NCBI GenBank assembly: GCA_044869805.1
Contig: JBIOXV010000155.1
Coordinates: 9,736-73,735 of the forward strand
Source: CAWDVR01 sp044869805
Lineage (GTDB): Bacteria > Acidobacteriota > Thermoanaerobaculia > Multivoradales > SZUA-115
Direction of reading: 5' to 3'
DNA: 64,000 bases
The translations under genes were made by a program, and so were the position numbers. Below, in pieces: positions 32,441 to 42,855 of this stretch; position 1 is the first letter of the stretch; each line of letters begins with the position of its first letter. The notes under the pieces were generated by a model. That model was not told the DNA's origin. It did not search any database and saw only the letters and a list, made by a program, of their open reading frames with translations.

Positions 32441-33690
32441 GCCAGGTCCGGGTACAGCGGGAAGCCCGCGCAAAGCTCGGCCACCCGGCCGCGCACTATG
32501 TCGAGGTTGGCCTCGTCCTCGGGCGCGCGCAGCACCTCGGAGATCAGCGCCGCCACGCGGTCCATCTCAGGCTCCTTCATGCCGCGGCTGGTGAGCGCCG
32601 GCGAGCCGATGCGGACGCCGGAGGCGACGAGCGGAGGGTTGGGGTCGAAGGGGATGGTGTTCTTGTTGGCGGTGATGCCGGCGCGATCGAGCGCCTTCTC
32701 GGCCAGCTTGCCGGTGAGGCCCGCCTTGGCGACGTCGAGCAGGAAGAGGTGGTTGTCCGTGCCACCGGAGACGATACGGAAGCCGTGGCCGGAGAGCTCC
32801 CTGGCCAGGCGCCTGGCGTTGGCCACCACTTGCCTCTGGTAAGCGGCGAACTCCGGCGCCTGCGCCTCCTTCAACGCCACGGCCTTGGCGGCGATGACGT
32901 GCATCAGAGGGCCGCCCTGCAGGCCGGGGAAGACGGCGCGGTCGATCTCCTTGGCGAACTCTTCCTGGCACAGCACCAGGCCGGCGCGCGGGCCGCGCAG
33001 CGTCTTGTGCGTAGTGGTGGTCACGAACTGGCAGTGGGGAACGGGTGAAGGATGGAGCCCGGTCGCCACCAGGCCGGCGATGTGGGCCATGTCCGCCATC
33101 AGCAGGGCGCCCGCGCCGTCGGCGATGGCGCGGAAGCGCGCGAAGTCGATCACCCGGCTGTAGGCCGAGGCACCGCAGACGATCAGCCGCGGGCGCTCGT
33201 GGCGAGCCAGCCGCTCGACCTCGTCGTAGTCGATGCGCTCGCTGTCGCGATCGACGCCGTAGGAGACCACCTGAAAGTCGCGGCCTGAGTAGGAAAGGCG
33301 GTGGCCGTGGGTCAGATGGCCGCCGCTCGAGAGGTCCATCCCCATCAGCTTGTCGCCCGGCTTCAGCATGGCGAAGTACACCGCCATGTTGGCGCTGGTG
33401 CCGCTGTGCGGCTGCACGTTGACGTGCTCGGCCCCGAACAGCGCCTTGGCGCGCTCGATGGCCAGCCGCTCGGCCACGTCCACCACCTCGCAGCCGCCGT
33501 AGTAGCGCTTGCCCGGGTAGCCCTCGGCGTACTTGTTGGTCATCACGCAGCCGGTGGCCTCGAGCACCGCCTGGCTGACGAAGTTCTCGGAGGCGATCAG
33601 CTCGAGCCCGGAAGCCTGGCGCCGGCGCTCGTCGGCGATGGCGGCAGCGATCTCGGGATCGACCTCGGCTAGGCGGCGGTGGTCGGGCAT
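32437..33690 (-). CDS. glyA: Serine hydroxymethyltransferase
   Basis: PLP enzyme converting serine and tetrahydrofolate to glycine and 5,10-methylene-THF. The 417-residue protein has its Schiff-base lysine at 229 in TTTTHKTLRGPRAG. Other blocks are ELIASENFVSQAV, TNKYAEGYPGKRYYGGCE, NVQPHSGTSANMAVY and MADMAHIAGLVATGLHPSP. Length and motif positions match well-studied enzymes. It is the first gene of a two-gene unit with the dehydratase. Confidence 0.97.
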   Translation of the reverse strand: MPDHRRLAEVDPEIAAAIADERRRQASGLELIASENFVSQAVLEATGCVMTNKYAEGYPGKRYYGGCEVVDVAERLAIERAKALFGAEHVNVQPHSGTSANMAVYFAMLKPGDKLMGMDLSSGGHLTHGHRLSYSGRDFQVVSYGVDRDSERIDYDEVERLARHERPRLIVCGASAYSRVIDFARFRAIADGAGALLMADMAHIAGLVATGLHPSPVPHCQFVTTTTHKTLRGPRAGLVLCQEEFAKEIDRAVFPGLQGGPLMHVIAAKAVALKEAQAPEFAAYQRQVVANARRLARELSGHGFRIVSGGTDNHLFLLDVAKAGLTGKLAEKALDRAGITANKNTIPFDPNPPLVASGVRIGSPALTSRGMKEPEMDRVAALISEVLRAPEDEANLDIVRGRVAELCAGFPLYPDLA

Positions 33691-33817
33691 TGGGGGGTCT
33701 TTCGTGGCGGCGAGCCGTGAGGGAGCCGGGCGCCGGGCTCGAAACCGGGCCCGACGTCAAAGGTTGTGGGCTGCGATCGCCATGCCGAGGGCGGCGAGCC
33801 TCATGGCGGTGCGATCT

Positions 33818-34246
33818 TCATTCGCTCTTCGGCTCGCCTTCGCCTGCCTCTTCGGCAGCTTTCTTGGTCGCCTTCTTGGCGGCTGGAGCCTTGACCACTG
33901 GGGCCTTGACCACCGGGGTCTTGGCCGCGGGCTTCTTTTCGGGGTTCGCCTTTTCGGGGTTCGCCTTTTCTGGGGGGGCAGCCTTCTTGACCGGCGCGGG
34001 AGCCTCGCCCTCCGCCGCCTTCTTCTTGGTCGCCGGTGGCTTGCGCACCGGGGTCGGCGCGCCGGGCACCGCCACCTCGGCTGCTGCCGCCGGCTCGGGC
34101 GCCGGCTTCGACTTCGGGGCGGGACGCTTGGATGCGGTCTTCATCACCGGCTTCGGCGCCTGGTGCGCGGACTCCTGCCGGCGCTGCTGCAAACGCTTGG
34201 CGCGGCGCTGCCGCCGGCGCCTCAGCTCACGGTCCTTCTCTCTCAT
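33818..34246 (-). CDS. Histone H1-like Lys/Ala/Pro-rich protein
   Basis: A 142-residue, very basic, low-complexity protein. The N-terminus is Arg-rich (MREKDRELRRRRQRRAKRLQ), and the rest is (K/A/P)-rich with short repeats KANPE and VVKAP. Composition resembles bacterial H1/HctB-like DNA-binding proteins and some ribosome-associated basic tails. There is no folded domain. GAGGAGG lies just before the ATG. A -35 TTGACA (minus, 34350-34345) with a poor -10 may drive it. Function is inferred from composition alone. Confidence 0.6.
   Translation of the reverse strand: MREKDRELRRRRQRRAKRLQQRRQESAHQAPKPVMKTASKRPAPKSKPAPEPAAAAEVAVPGAPTPVRKPPATKKKAAEGEAPAPVKKAAPPEKANPEKANPEKKPAAKTPVVKAPVVKAPAAKKATKKAAEEAGEGEPKSE
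33886..33965. repeat. Two sets of 15-bp tandem repeats in the histone-like gene
   Basis: 33936-33965 is two perfect copies of TTTTCGGGGTTCGCC (KANPE units) followed by a degraded third. 33886-33915 is two near-identical 15-bp copies encoding VVKAP. Both are in frame and suggest recent slippage expansion. Confidence 0.8.
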
Positions 34247-34370
34247 GCTCCCTCCTCGAATGTTCGGGGGTGCGGGGCGGCATCAAGGCACAGGAGGTCC
34301 AACCCCTGGCTACGTCGCGCCAGCTTGCCGCACCGTAACGTCGCTGTCAAGGCGAGCGCGGCCCGGGTGG

Positions 34371-34384
34371 TGTCCTTTAGGACA
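34371..34384. other. TGTCCT/AGGACA palindrome upstream of the histone-like gene
   Basis: A near-perfect palindrome TGTCCTTTAGGACA (6-bp arms) lies 16 bp past the purE stop, in the gap before the histone-like gene. It could be a regulator site or a small hairpin; nothing else identifies it. Confidence 0.35.
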
Positions 34385-34387
34385 GTA

Positions 34388-34410
34388 CCGCGGCCCGCTT
34401 CAGGCCGCGG
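34388..34410 (-). terminator. Hairpin across the purE stop codon
   Basis: An 8-bp perfect stem CCGCGGCC/GGCCGCGG with a 7-base loop holding the purE TGA. No U-run follows, so it is at best a factor-assisted terminator or an mRNA-end stabiliser. Confidence 0.4.
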
Positions 34411-34920
34411 GTTCTCCGCGCCCCGTGGCGAGCTTCTCGCCGAGCCGCGCATCGGCCTTCGCGCCCTGCTCCGCGAGCTCGCGCTTGAAGCTGAGCAGGC
34501 GCTCGGCGAGCTCTCGATCGGCCACCGCGAGGATCTGGATCGCGAGCAGGGCGGCGTTGGCGGCGCGGTTGATGCCCACCGTCGCCACCGGCACGCCCGA
34601 GGGCATCTGCACGATGGCGAGCAAGGAGTCCAGCCCGCCCAGGTCCTTCGACTGCACCGGCACGCCGACCACCGGCAAGTGGGTGAGCGCGGCCACCACC
34701 CCGGGCAGATGCGCGGCGCCGCCGGCGCCGGCGATCAACACTTTGAGGCCGCGTGCCGCCGCGGTGCGCGCGTACTCGGCCACCTCGTCCGGCCGGCGGT
34801 GGGCGGAGAGCACCCGCACCTCGGCGCCGACGCCGAACCGCTCGCAGGTTTCGTGCGCCTCCGCCATCACCGGCCAGTCGGAGTCGCTGCCCATCAAGAT
34901 GCCGATCGCGATCGGGTCGT

Positions 34921-34924
<4 letters not shown>
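34400..34924 (-). CDS. purE: N5-carboxyaminoimidazole ribonucleotide mutase
   Basis: Purine-synthesis enzyme that moves the carboxylate of N5-CAIR to give CAIR. The 174-residue protein has GILMGSDSDWPVM at residues 8-20, VLSAHRRPDEV, IAGAGGAAHLPG and the SLLAIVQMPSGVPVATVGIN block. It is the class I type that normally pairs with PurK, which is not in the window. Its ATG overlaps the pccB stop by 4 bp, so it sits in an operon with a carboxylase subunit. Confidence 0.95.
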
Positions 34925-36507
<1,583 letters not shown>

Positions 36508-36553
36508 GCTCGGCGCTCTCTATCACACAGATCCCCTGTGCGAGAATCCTCGC

Positions 36554-37882
36554 GTGCCCTTCGCCGGCTTCGACACCGCGGCCGTGGCCCGGGCCCTCGA
36601 CCAGATCGCGGATCAGCCGGGAGACCTCGTCGACGCCTACTTCGAGCGCCTCGAGGAGATCGAGCTGCCGCCCGGCGACGAGGCGCCGGGCTTCAAGCTG
36701 CGGCGCGAGGAGGGCCTGGCCGTGCGCCTGGTGCGCGGCGGGCGCACCTGGCTCGCGGCGCGCGACGCGATTCAGCCGCCCGCCTTCACGCAGGCCCTGA
36801 AGCAGGTGGCGCGCGCCCTGCCCACGGCGCCGTACCCGGAGCCGTCGCTGCCGCTCGAGCCCTGGGGCCCGGCCTCCGCGCCGGAGCTCTACGGCTTCCC
36901 GGCCGCGGTGGAGCGCGAGGTGCGCCGCCGCCACGCTGCCTTTCCCGTGCGCCTCACCGTCAAGCGGCACCGCCGCTTCGTGCAGGTAGTGGGGCCGCGG
37001 CTCTCCGCCGGCGGCGAGAGCGAGGTCTTCTACAGCCTGGTGGCGGAGCTCGAGGGCGGCGAGGCGAGCGGCGCGCGCCGCTACGGTGCCCTGCTGCCGC
37101 TCGTCACCGCGCGCGAGGCCGGCGAGGTGGCGGCGGCTCTGGTGGGGCGCTTCCGGGCGCGCCAGGCGCCGTCGCCGCCGCCCGGGAGAGTCGCGGCGGT
37201 GCTGGCGCCCGCCGCGGCGGCGGTCTTCCTGCACGAGGCGGTGGCGCACGCGCTGGAGAGCGACGTGCTGGCGATCTCCGGCAACCCGGAGTCCGCCGTC
37301 GGGGTCACCCTCGGCGCCGCCGCCCTCAACGTGCTCGACGACCCGGGCAACGCGCCGGGCAAGACCCGGCGCCGGACCGATGACGAGGGCTCGCCCGTCT
37401 GCCGCCGCTGGCTGCTGCGCGGCGGGGTGGTCGAGCAGCCGCTCGCCGACTCGCTTGCCGCCGGAGGGTCGGCGGTGCTGGCTCCCGGGGCGGCCCGCCG
37501 GGGCAGCCGGCACCTGCCCCCGGGGCCGCGCTCGACCCACCTCGAGCTGGTCGCCGGCGACTCCGCCGACGAGGACTTGCTCGCCGGCGCGGAGGGCGGG
37601 CTGTGGGTGCCCGAGGCCTCGCGCGGGCGGCTCGACCCGCTCTCCGGGCGCTTCACGCTGTGGGTGCCGCACGCGCGCCGGGTGCGCGGCGGCGTGGTGG
37701 CCGACGCCGTGGGCCCCTTCCGGCTGAGCGGTACGGTGGCAGGCCTGCTGTCGGCAGTCTCCGGGGTGGGGCGCCTGACCGCCGCGGCCGGCGCCGGCTG
37801 GTGCGCCAAGGGCGGGCAGACGCTGCCGGTGTGGGCGACCACGCCGAGCCTGGCGCTCGCAGGAGTCGAGGTCAGCTCGTGA
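36554..37882 (+). CDS. tldD: TldD metalloprotease subunit
   Basis: A 442-residue TldD-family protein. The zinc motif HEAVAH is at 227-232, and Cys417 in WCAKGGQ is the expected third ligand. In the known TldD/TldE heterodimer only TldD carries the metal site, which cleaves unfolded peptides. TldD is also used in maturing some ribosomal peptides. The GTG at 36554 gives MPFAGFDTAAV, 46 bp from the divergent pccB. The stop overlaps the tldE start (GTGA). No precursor peptide or maturation gene is seen nearby. Confidence 0.9.
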   Translation: MPFAGFDTAAVARALDQIADQPGDLVDAYFERLEEIELPPGDEAPGFKLRREEGLAVRLVRGGRTWLAARDAIQPPAFTQALKQVARALPTAPYPEPSLPLEPWGPASAPELYGFPAAVEREVRRRHAAFPVRLTVKRHRRFVQVVGPRLSAGGESEVFYSLVAELEGGEASGARRYGALLPLVTAREAGEVAAALVGRFRARQAPSPPPGRVAAVLAPAAAAVFLHEAVAHALESDVLAISGNPESAVGVTLGAAALNVLDDPGNAPGKTRRRTDDEGSPVCRRWLLRGGVVEQPLADSLAAGGSAVLAPGAARRGSRHLPPGPRSTHLELVAGDSADEDLLAGAEGGLWVPEASRGRLDPLSGRFTLWVPHARRVRGGVVADAVGPFRLSGTVAGLLSAVSGVGRLTAAAGAGWCAKGGQTLPVWATTPSLALAGVEVSS

Positions 37883-39144
37883 AGGCCGGCGCGTCGCTCG
37901 ACGAGGTGCTCGCCTCGCTCGCGGCCCAGGGGCTCGAGCAGGCGGAGATCTTCGCCAAGGCCTCGCGGAGCCGCCACTACGAAGTCTCGGTCGCGGGCGA
38001 GGCAGTGTGCACCAGCGAGGAAGCGGGTTGGGCAGTGCGGGCGAGCGACGGGCGAGGGTCGTTCTTCGTCGCCGCGGCCGGCGAGCCCACCACAGCCTTC
38101 GCCTGGCCGCGGCCGGAGGGCCCGCCTCTCAGCTTGCCCGAGCCGGGCGCCGGCGCGCCGTGGAACGAGCCCAAGGACCTCGACGCCGCGCTGCTCTCCG
38201 AACGCGAGGGCCTGGGGCTCCTCGCCGCGCTGGGGCGCGAGCTCGCCGCCGAGGCACCTGGGAGCCGCCTGCTCGCGGCGCGGCTCGACGACGGCGGCAG
38301 CGAGACCCGGTTGGCGAGCACCCGCGGCCTCGCCGCCGCCTGGCGCAGCCGTGTGGCCGCCCTGCACCTCGAGGCTGCCACTGCCGGCGGCGCCACGGCC
38401 GAGCTCGGGGCCGCCGAGCGCGACGCGCACCGGCTGAACCCCAAGACGCTGGCGCGGCGGCTGGCGGACCGGCTGACGGTGGCGGCCGGCCGCGCGGTCG
38501 AGCGCGACCGCGGCGAGCTGCTGCTGGCGCCGGCGGTCGGGGCGCGGCTGCTGGCGGGACTCACCCCCCTCTTCGTGGGCGAGGGGGCGCGGGCCCGGCT
38601 CGAGGCGCTCGCCGACCGCCAGGGCCGGCTGGGGAGTGCCGCCTGGACGGTGATCGACAATGGGCGCCTGGCCGGCGGGGCGCTCGACGCGCCGGCGGAC
38701 GGCGCCGGCTCTGCCACCCGGGAGGCGGTGCTGATCGACGCCGGGGCCAGCGCCCGCCCGCTGGCGAGCGCCGGCTCGCAGCGGCGGCCGAGCTGGCGCG
38801 ACCTGCCGCGGACGGGTCCGAGCCACTTCTACCTGGCGCCCCGCTCCCGTGCCTCGGTGGCCTCGCTGCTCGGCCGGGTGGCGCGCGGCTACTACTTCAT
38901 CGACGCGCCGGGCCCCGGCGCCTTCGACTTCGAGCGCGGCACCTTCCGGCTGCCGGTGCGCGGCTTCGCCTTCGAAGCCGGCCAGGCGCGCGCGCCGGTA
39001 GCGGGCGTCTCGCTCAGCGGCGGCATCTCGGCCCTGCTTCACGGCCTCCAGGCCACCGGCCGCGACCTCGCCTTCCTTCCCCTGGCCGGCATGATCGGCT
39101 CGCCGACGCTGCTCGTCACCGGCCTCGAAGTGGTCGGCGAGTAG
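37879..39144 (+). CDS. tldE: TldE/PmbA subunit
   Basis: A 421-residue partner of TldD. The N-terminal EIFAKASRSRHYEVSVAGEA and the C-terminal GVSLSGGISALLHGLQATGR and GMIGSPTLLVTGLEV blocks are family hallmarks. The metal HExxxH of TldD is absent, as expected. The GTG start overlaps the tldD stop by 4 bp, so the two are probably made in equal amounts. The adjoining pair supports a complete heterodimeric peptidase. Confidence 0.88.
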   Translation: MKAGASLDEVLASLAAQGLEQAEIFAKASRSRHYEVSVAGEAVCTSEEAGWAVRASDGRGSFFVAAAGEPTTAFAWPRPEGPPLSLPEPGAGAPWNEPKDLDAALLSEREGLGLLAALGRELAAEAPGSRLLAARLDDGGSETRLASTRGLAAAWRSRVAALHLEAATAGGATAELGAAERDAHRLNPKTLARRLADRLTVAAGRAVERDRGELLLAPAVGARLLAGLTPLFVGEGARARLEALADRQGRLGSAAWTVIDNGRLAGGALDAPADGAGSATREAVLIDAGASARPLASAGSQRRPSWRDLPRTGPSHFYLAPRSRASVASLLGRVARGYYFIDAPGPGAFDFERGTFRLPVRGFAFEAGQARAPVAGVSLSGGISALLHGLQATGRDLAFLPLAGMIGSPTLLVTGLEVVGE

Positions 39145-39177
39145 AGCGGCCGCCGCGAGAAAAAACGCGCCACTGGA

Positions 39178-39206
39178 TTGTTCTCGGCAGCCCCGCGGAT
39201 TAGACT
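39178..39206 (+). promoter_or_regulatory. Candidate sigma-70 promoter for the Kazal lipoprotein
   Basis: -35 TTGTTC (39178-39183), a 17-bp spacer and -10 TAGACT (39201-39206), about 37 nt before the ribosome site GAGAGGAGAGGGG of the gene at 39250. Confidence 0.45.
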
Positions 39207-39249
39207 TCAAGTTGAGCAACCATAGAGATGAGCAGAGAGGAGAGGGGAC

Positions 39250-39780
39250 ATGCCAAACAGAACAGCCCGCATGATGGTCGCTCTGGTGGGAGCCGTGGCG
39301 CTGGCCGCCTTGCTCACCGCCTGTCCTTCCAAGCCGGCTCCCCCGCCGGAGCCCGAGTGCAAGGCCGACACTGACTGCCCGGTGGGCAGCATCTGCCAGG
39401 ACGGCAAGTGCCAGGTCGCAGCCTGCACCCGTGAGTACGCGCCGGTGTGCGGCGTCGACGGCAAGACCTACGGCAACGCCTGCGAAGCGCGCGCCGCGCA
39501 CGTCGCGGTCGCCCATCAGGGCGAGTGCAAGGTGGTTTGCGGCGGCATCCAGGGCACGCCTTGCCCGGATCCCGCGACGCAGCTCTGCGACCTCGATCCC
39601 GGCCACTGCGGAGGCGCGGACCTGACCGGCACCTGCGTTGCCAAGCCCGGGGTCTGCACCGAGGATTTGCGGCCGGTCTGCGGCTGCGACGGCGTGACCT
39701 ACTCGAACGACTGCAAGCGGCTGCTGGCGGGGGCGCAGAAGGACCACGACGGCGAGTGCGCCGCCCCGGGAGTCAGCTAG
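39250..39780 (+). CDS. Kazal-domain lipoprotein (protease-inhibitor-like)
   Basis: A 176-residue Cys-rich lipoprotein. Lipobox LLTAC gives lipid-modified Cys25. A short four-Cys region (DTDCPVGSICQDGKC) is followed by a Kazal-like domain (CTREYAPVCGVDGKTYGNAC) and, after a spacer, a second one (VCTEDLRPVCGCDGVTYSND, ending DGEC). Kazal domains inhibit serine proteases. Bacterial surface copies are sporadic and are thought to protect against host, predator or self proteases. The lipid anchor places it at the outer or inner membrane face. Target protease is unknown. Confidence 0.85.
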   Translation: MPNRTARMMVALVGAVALAALLTACPSKPAPPPEPECKADTDCPVGSICQDGKCQVAACTREYAPVCGVDGKTYGNACEARAAHVAVAHQGECKVVCGGIQGTPCPDPATQLCDLDPGHCGGADLTGTCVAKPGVCTEDLRPVCGCDGVTYSNDCKRLLAGAQKDHDGECAAPGVS

Positions 39781-39787
39781 GCGGGCG

Positions 39788-40507
39788 TCAGCTAGGCTCG
39801 AACGCCGCCGCGATGCGGCGCTGGATCGCCTCCGCCGCGCCCTTGCGGTCGGAGGCGTTCTTGATCGGGCGGCCGATTACCACGTAGTCCGCGCCGCGGC
39901 GCAGCGCCTCGTCCACGTCCACGGTGCGCTTCTGGTCGTCCACCTCGCGGTTTTCGACCGGGCGGATGCCGGGGACCACGATCAGCAGCCGCTCGCCCAG
40001 GCGCTCGCGCAGGCGCTCGGCCTCGAGCCCGGAGGAGACCACGCCGTCGCAGCCGATCTCGAGCGCCCGCCGGGCCCGCGACAGCACCAGCGAGGGCACG
40101 TCGGTCTTGAACCCCAGGTCCTCGAGGTCGCGCTGATCGAGGCTGGTGAGGACGGTCACGGCGAGGATCTTGACCTCGCCCTTCTCGCGGCAGGCGGCCT
40201 CCAGGATGGCGTCGTTGCCGTGTACCGTGGCAAAGGTCACGCCGCGGCCGCGGAGCTGGCGCACGGCCCGGCCCACGGTCTCGGGCACGTCGAAGAACTT
40301 GAGGTCCACCATCACCTGCTTGCGGCGCCGGGCCAGCCACTCCACCAGGCCGAAGTAGTCGCCGGCCATGAACAGCTCGAGGCCCAGCTTGTAGAAGCCG
40401 GCGGCGTCCCCCAGCTCCTCGACCAGGGCCTTGGCCTCGGCGACGCTCGGCACGTCGAGGGCGACGATCAGCCGGTCGCGGGAGGGAATGTCCTTCGCGG
40501 TGGGCAC
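39788..40507 (-). CDS. pyrF: Orotidine 5'-phosphate decarboxylase
   Basis: Last step of UMP synthesis. The 239-residue TIM barrel starts with RLIVALDVPSVAEAKAL. It holds the catalytic D-x-K-x-x-D in VDLKFFDVPETV and the C-terminal IVVPGIRPVEN and GADYVVIGRPI phosphate loop. Length is normal. It converges on the Kazal gene with 7 bp between stops and is divergent from ychF. Confidence 0.95.
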   Translation of the reverse strand: MPTAKDIPSRDRLIVALDVPSVAEAKALVEELGDAAGFYKLGLELFMAGDYFGLVEWLARRRKQVMVDLKFFDVPETVGRAVRQLRGRGVTFATVHGNDAILEAACREKGEVKILAVTVLTSLDQRDLEDLGFKTDVPSLVLSRARRALEIGCDGVVSSGLEAERLRERLGERLLIVVPGIRPVENREVDDQKRTVDVDEALRRGADYVVIGRPIKNASDRKGAAEAIQRRIAAAFEPS

Positions 40508-40546
40508 TCGGCGCAGGATAACATCCGGCCCCTCGGAGGTACCTCG

Positions 40547-41617
40547 ATGGAGCTCGGCATCGTCGGCCTGCCCAAGGCCGGAAAAACGACCCTATTCAAC
40601 ACCTTGACCGCGTCGCACCTGGCGACCGACAAGTTCGCGGCCTCGAAGAAGACCAACGTCGGAGTGGCCGGCGTGCCCGACCCCCGGCTCGAGTCGCTGC
40701 GCGATCTGTTCAACCCGCGGCGCTACGTGCCGGCGACTGTGACCTACGTCGACGTGCCCGGCATCAAGAAGGGGGAGGGGCCGGAGAGCCTGGACCTCGC
40801 CGAGCTCAAGAACGTGGACGCCCTGGTACACGTGGTGCGCGCCTTCGCCGACCCGGAAATCGTGCACCCGGACGGCGCGGTGGACCCGGCGCGCGATATC
40901 GCGACCTTCGACCTCGAGCTCATCCTCGCCGACCACAGCCTGATCGAGCGCCGCATCGACCGGTTGGAGAAGTCGGTCAAGCGCGGGCTGACGGCGGAGG
41001 AGAAGCGCGAGCAGCAGCTCCTGACCGAGACCATCCTGCCCTGCCTCGAGGCCGAGCGGCCGCTGCGCGCGCTGGCGCTCGCCCCCGACGACGAGCGCCG
41101 GTTGCGCGGCTTCCAGCTCCTCTCCGCCAAGCCGATGCTGCTGGTGGTCAACGTGGACGAGGCGCGCGCCGGAGAAGGGGAGGCGGTCGCCGCCGGCCTC
41201 GCCGTGGGGCCGGGAGTCAAAGTGGTGGTGGTCTCGGCGCCCATCGAGGAGGAGATCTCCCGGCTGCCCGCCGCGGAGCAGCGCGAGTTCCTGGCGGAGC
41301 TGGGCCTCGCCGCGCCCAGCCTCGACCGCGTGCTGCAGGCGAGCTATGCCCTCCTCGGGCTGATCTCGTTCTTCACCGTGGGTGAGGACGAGGTGCGGGC
41401 GTGGACCGTCCGCCAGGGCACCCCTGCCCGCCGGGCCGCGGGCACCATCCACTCGGACCTCGAGCGCGGCTTCATCCGGGCCGAGGTGGTGGGCTGGGAG
41501 GATCTGCTGCGCTTGAAGACCCTGGCCGCCTGTCGCGACCAGGGTCTGCTACGGCTGGAAGGGAAGGATTACGTGGTGGTGGACGGAGACGTCCTCCACG
41601 TCCGCTTCAACGTCTGA
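40547..41617 (+). CDS. ychF: Ribosome-associated GTPase/ATPase YchF (Obg family)
   Basis: A 356-residue protein. G1 loop GLPKAGKT spans 7-14, VDVPGIKKGEG is G3, and NVDE replaces the usual NKxD in G4, the feature that lets YchF bind ATP. A helical insertion (ERRIDRLEKSVKRGLTAEEK) and a C-terminal TGS domain (LISFFTVGEDEVRAWTVRQG) follow. The ATG at 40547 starts the conserved MELGIVGLP. Known roles are in stress and translation control. Confidence 0.95.
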   Translation: MELGIVGLPKAGKTTLFNTLTASHLATDKFAASKKTNVGVAGVPDPRLESLRDLFNPRRYVPATVTYVDVPGIKKGEGPESLDLAELKNVDALVHVVRAFADPEIVHPDGAVDPARDIATFDLELILADHSLIERRIDRLEKSVKRGLTAEEKREQQLLTETILPCLEAERPLRALALAPDDERRLRGFQLLSAKPMLLVVNVDEARAGEGEAVAAGLAVGPGVKVVVVSAPIEEEISRLPAAEQREFLAELGLAAPSLDRVLQASYALLGLISFFTVGEDEVRAWTVRQGTPARRAAGTIHSDLERGFIRAEVVGWEDLLRLKTLAACRDQGLLRLEGKDYVVVDGDVLHVRFNV

Positions 41618-41755
41618 AACCTACTGCGCGGGCCATCTGCGTTGTCGTGGCCCTTGCCGGGGATCCTCACCTACTTCCATGTAGGCTGCGGTCCCCGACG
41701 CGTGCCGCTCCTAGCATCTGGCCTTGCTCGTTACGTTTCATCCCTTCGCCGACCG

Positions 41756-42814
41756 CTACCCCGCCCGCTCGGCCGCCGGCCCACCCGGCAGCACGCGATT
41801 CTCGAGCCGGCCGGTGCTGTTGATGCCGGGCACGAAACCCGTGGTGCCCGGCTTGCCGGTGCTGGGGGCGCTGGGCGGGTTGACGAAGGTCGGCTTCTGG
41901 CTCACCGGCGATCGGGAGCTGCCGGCGGCCGTGGCCCCACCCTGGTTCGAGCGCGGCCATGTCCAGGTGGTGGTGCCGCCGCCGCGGGTCCCGGCGGTGG
42001 CGGCGGAGCGGCTACCGCCCCGCTGAGCCGGCCCGAGGGGCGTGATCTGCCCCGTGGCCCGGCCCCCGAGCTGGTCCTCGGACAGCACCTTGGTGGCCAC
42101 CGGGTTGGACAGCGGCTGCGCGCTGCCGCCGCGGCCGGGCGATGCGGCCGCCTGGCTGGCGGCCGGCCTGGCGGGTGAGCCGGTGGCGGCCCCCGAGGCG
42201 GCGCGCGGCGCCGAGGGCACCGGGGCCGGCGGCACCAGCAGCGAGGTGATCTGCTCCGGGTTCTCGTAGGTGTTGGGGGCCTGAGGCTGCGCCGACACCT
42301 CGCGGTACGACTTGAGCAGCGCCTCGGTGAGCAGCCGGTTCTCGATCACCTGCGGGTTGACCTCGGGGAAGGCGAGATCGGGGTTGAGCGCGAACGCCCT
42401 GGCGTAGGCCGTGAGGGCGCCGGACTCGTTGCCCTTGGCCTCGAGCAGGGCGCCGATCTGGTAGTGCGCCCAGGCAAAGCCGGGATCGGTCTTCACCACC
42501 TGCCGGAACTCGTCCAGGGCCTTCTCGCGCTTGCCCTGCTGCTGCAGGAGCAGGCCTAGGTTGTAGCGCGGCGCCACCTTCTGGGGCGCGATGCCGAGCG
42601 CCTGGCGGTAGGCGTCCTCGGCCTCGGCCAGCCGGCCCGCCATGCGCAGCAGGTTGCCGAGATCGTTCCAGACCGCGTCGTCGGCGGGCCGCTCGGCGGC
42701 CAGGGCCTGCTGCGCCTCCACCGCCTTCGACAGGTTGGGCGGCGGGGCGCTGGCGGCGAGCGTGACGGCGGCGGCCAGCGAGGGGATGAGAAGCCAGAGC
42801 TGAAATTTGCGCAC
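41756..42814 (-). CDS. Exported TPR protein with long low-complexity tail
   Basis: A 352-residue protein. A signal peptide spans about 1-21 (SLAAAVTLAAS). Three TPR-like units follow (AVWNDLGNLLRMAGRLAEAE; APRYNLGLLLQQQGKREKAL; AWAHYQIGALLEAKGNESGA). Residues beyond about 205 are Gly/Ser/Pro/Arg-rich with no fold. A GTG start with AAGGAG ribosome site supports 42814. It lies downstream of the unknown 208-residue gene and divergent from the NtrC-type gene, so it may serve pilus or surface assembly; that is inference. Confidence 0.75.
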   Translation of the reverse strand: MRKFQLWLLIPSLAAAVTLAASAPPPNLSKAVEAQQALAAERPADDAVWNDLGNLLRMAGRLAEAEDAYRQALGIAPQKVAPRYNLGLLLQQQGKREKALDEFRQVVKTDPGFAWAHYQIGALLEAKGNESGALTAYARAFALNPDLAFPEVNPQVIENRLLTEALLKSYREVSAQPQAPNTYENPEQITSLLVPPAPVPSAPRAASGAATGSPARPAASQAAASPGRGGSAQPLSNPVATKVLSEDQLGGRATGQITPLGPAQRGGSRSAATAGTRGGGTTTWTWPRSNQGGATAAGSSRSPVSQKPTFVNPPSAPSTGKPGTTGFVPGINSTGRLENRVLPGGPAAERAG

Positions 42815-42855
42815 AGGGGACTCCTTGAACGGGTGCTTGCGGCTAGGGGAGGTGG

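Noticed and set aside
36554..39144. tldD/tldE as part of a ribosomal-peptide (RiPP) cluster
   Set aside because: No precursor peptide, cyclodehydratase, radical-SAM maturase or exporter lies nearby. The pair is widespread as a general peptidase.
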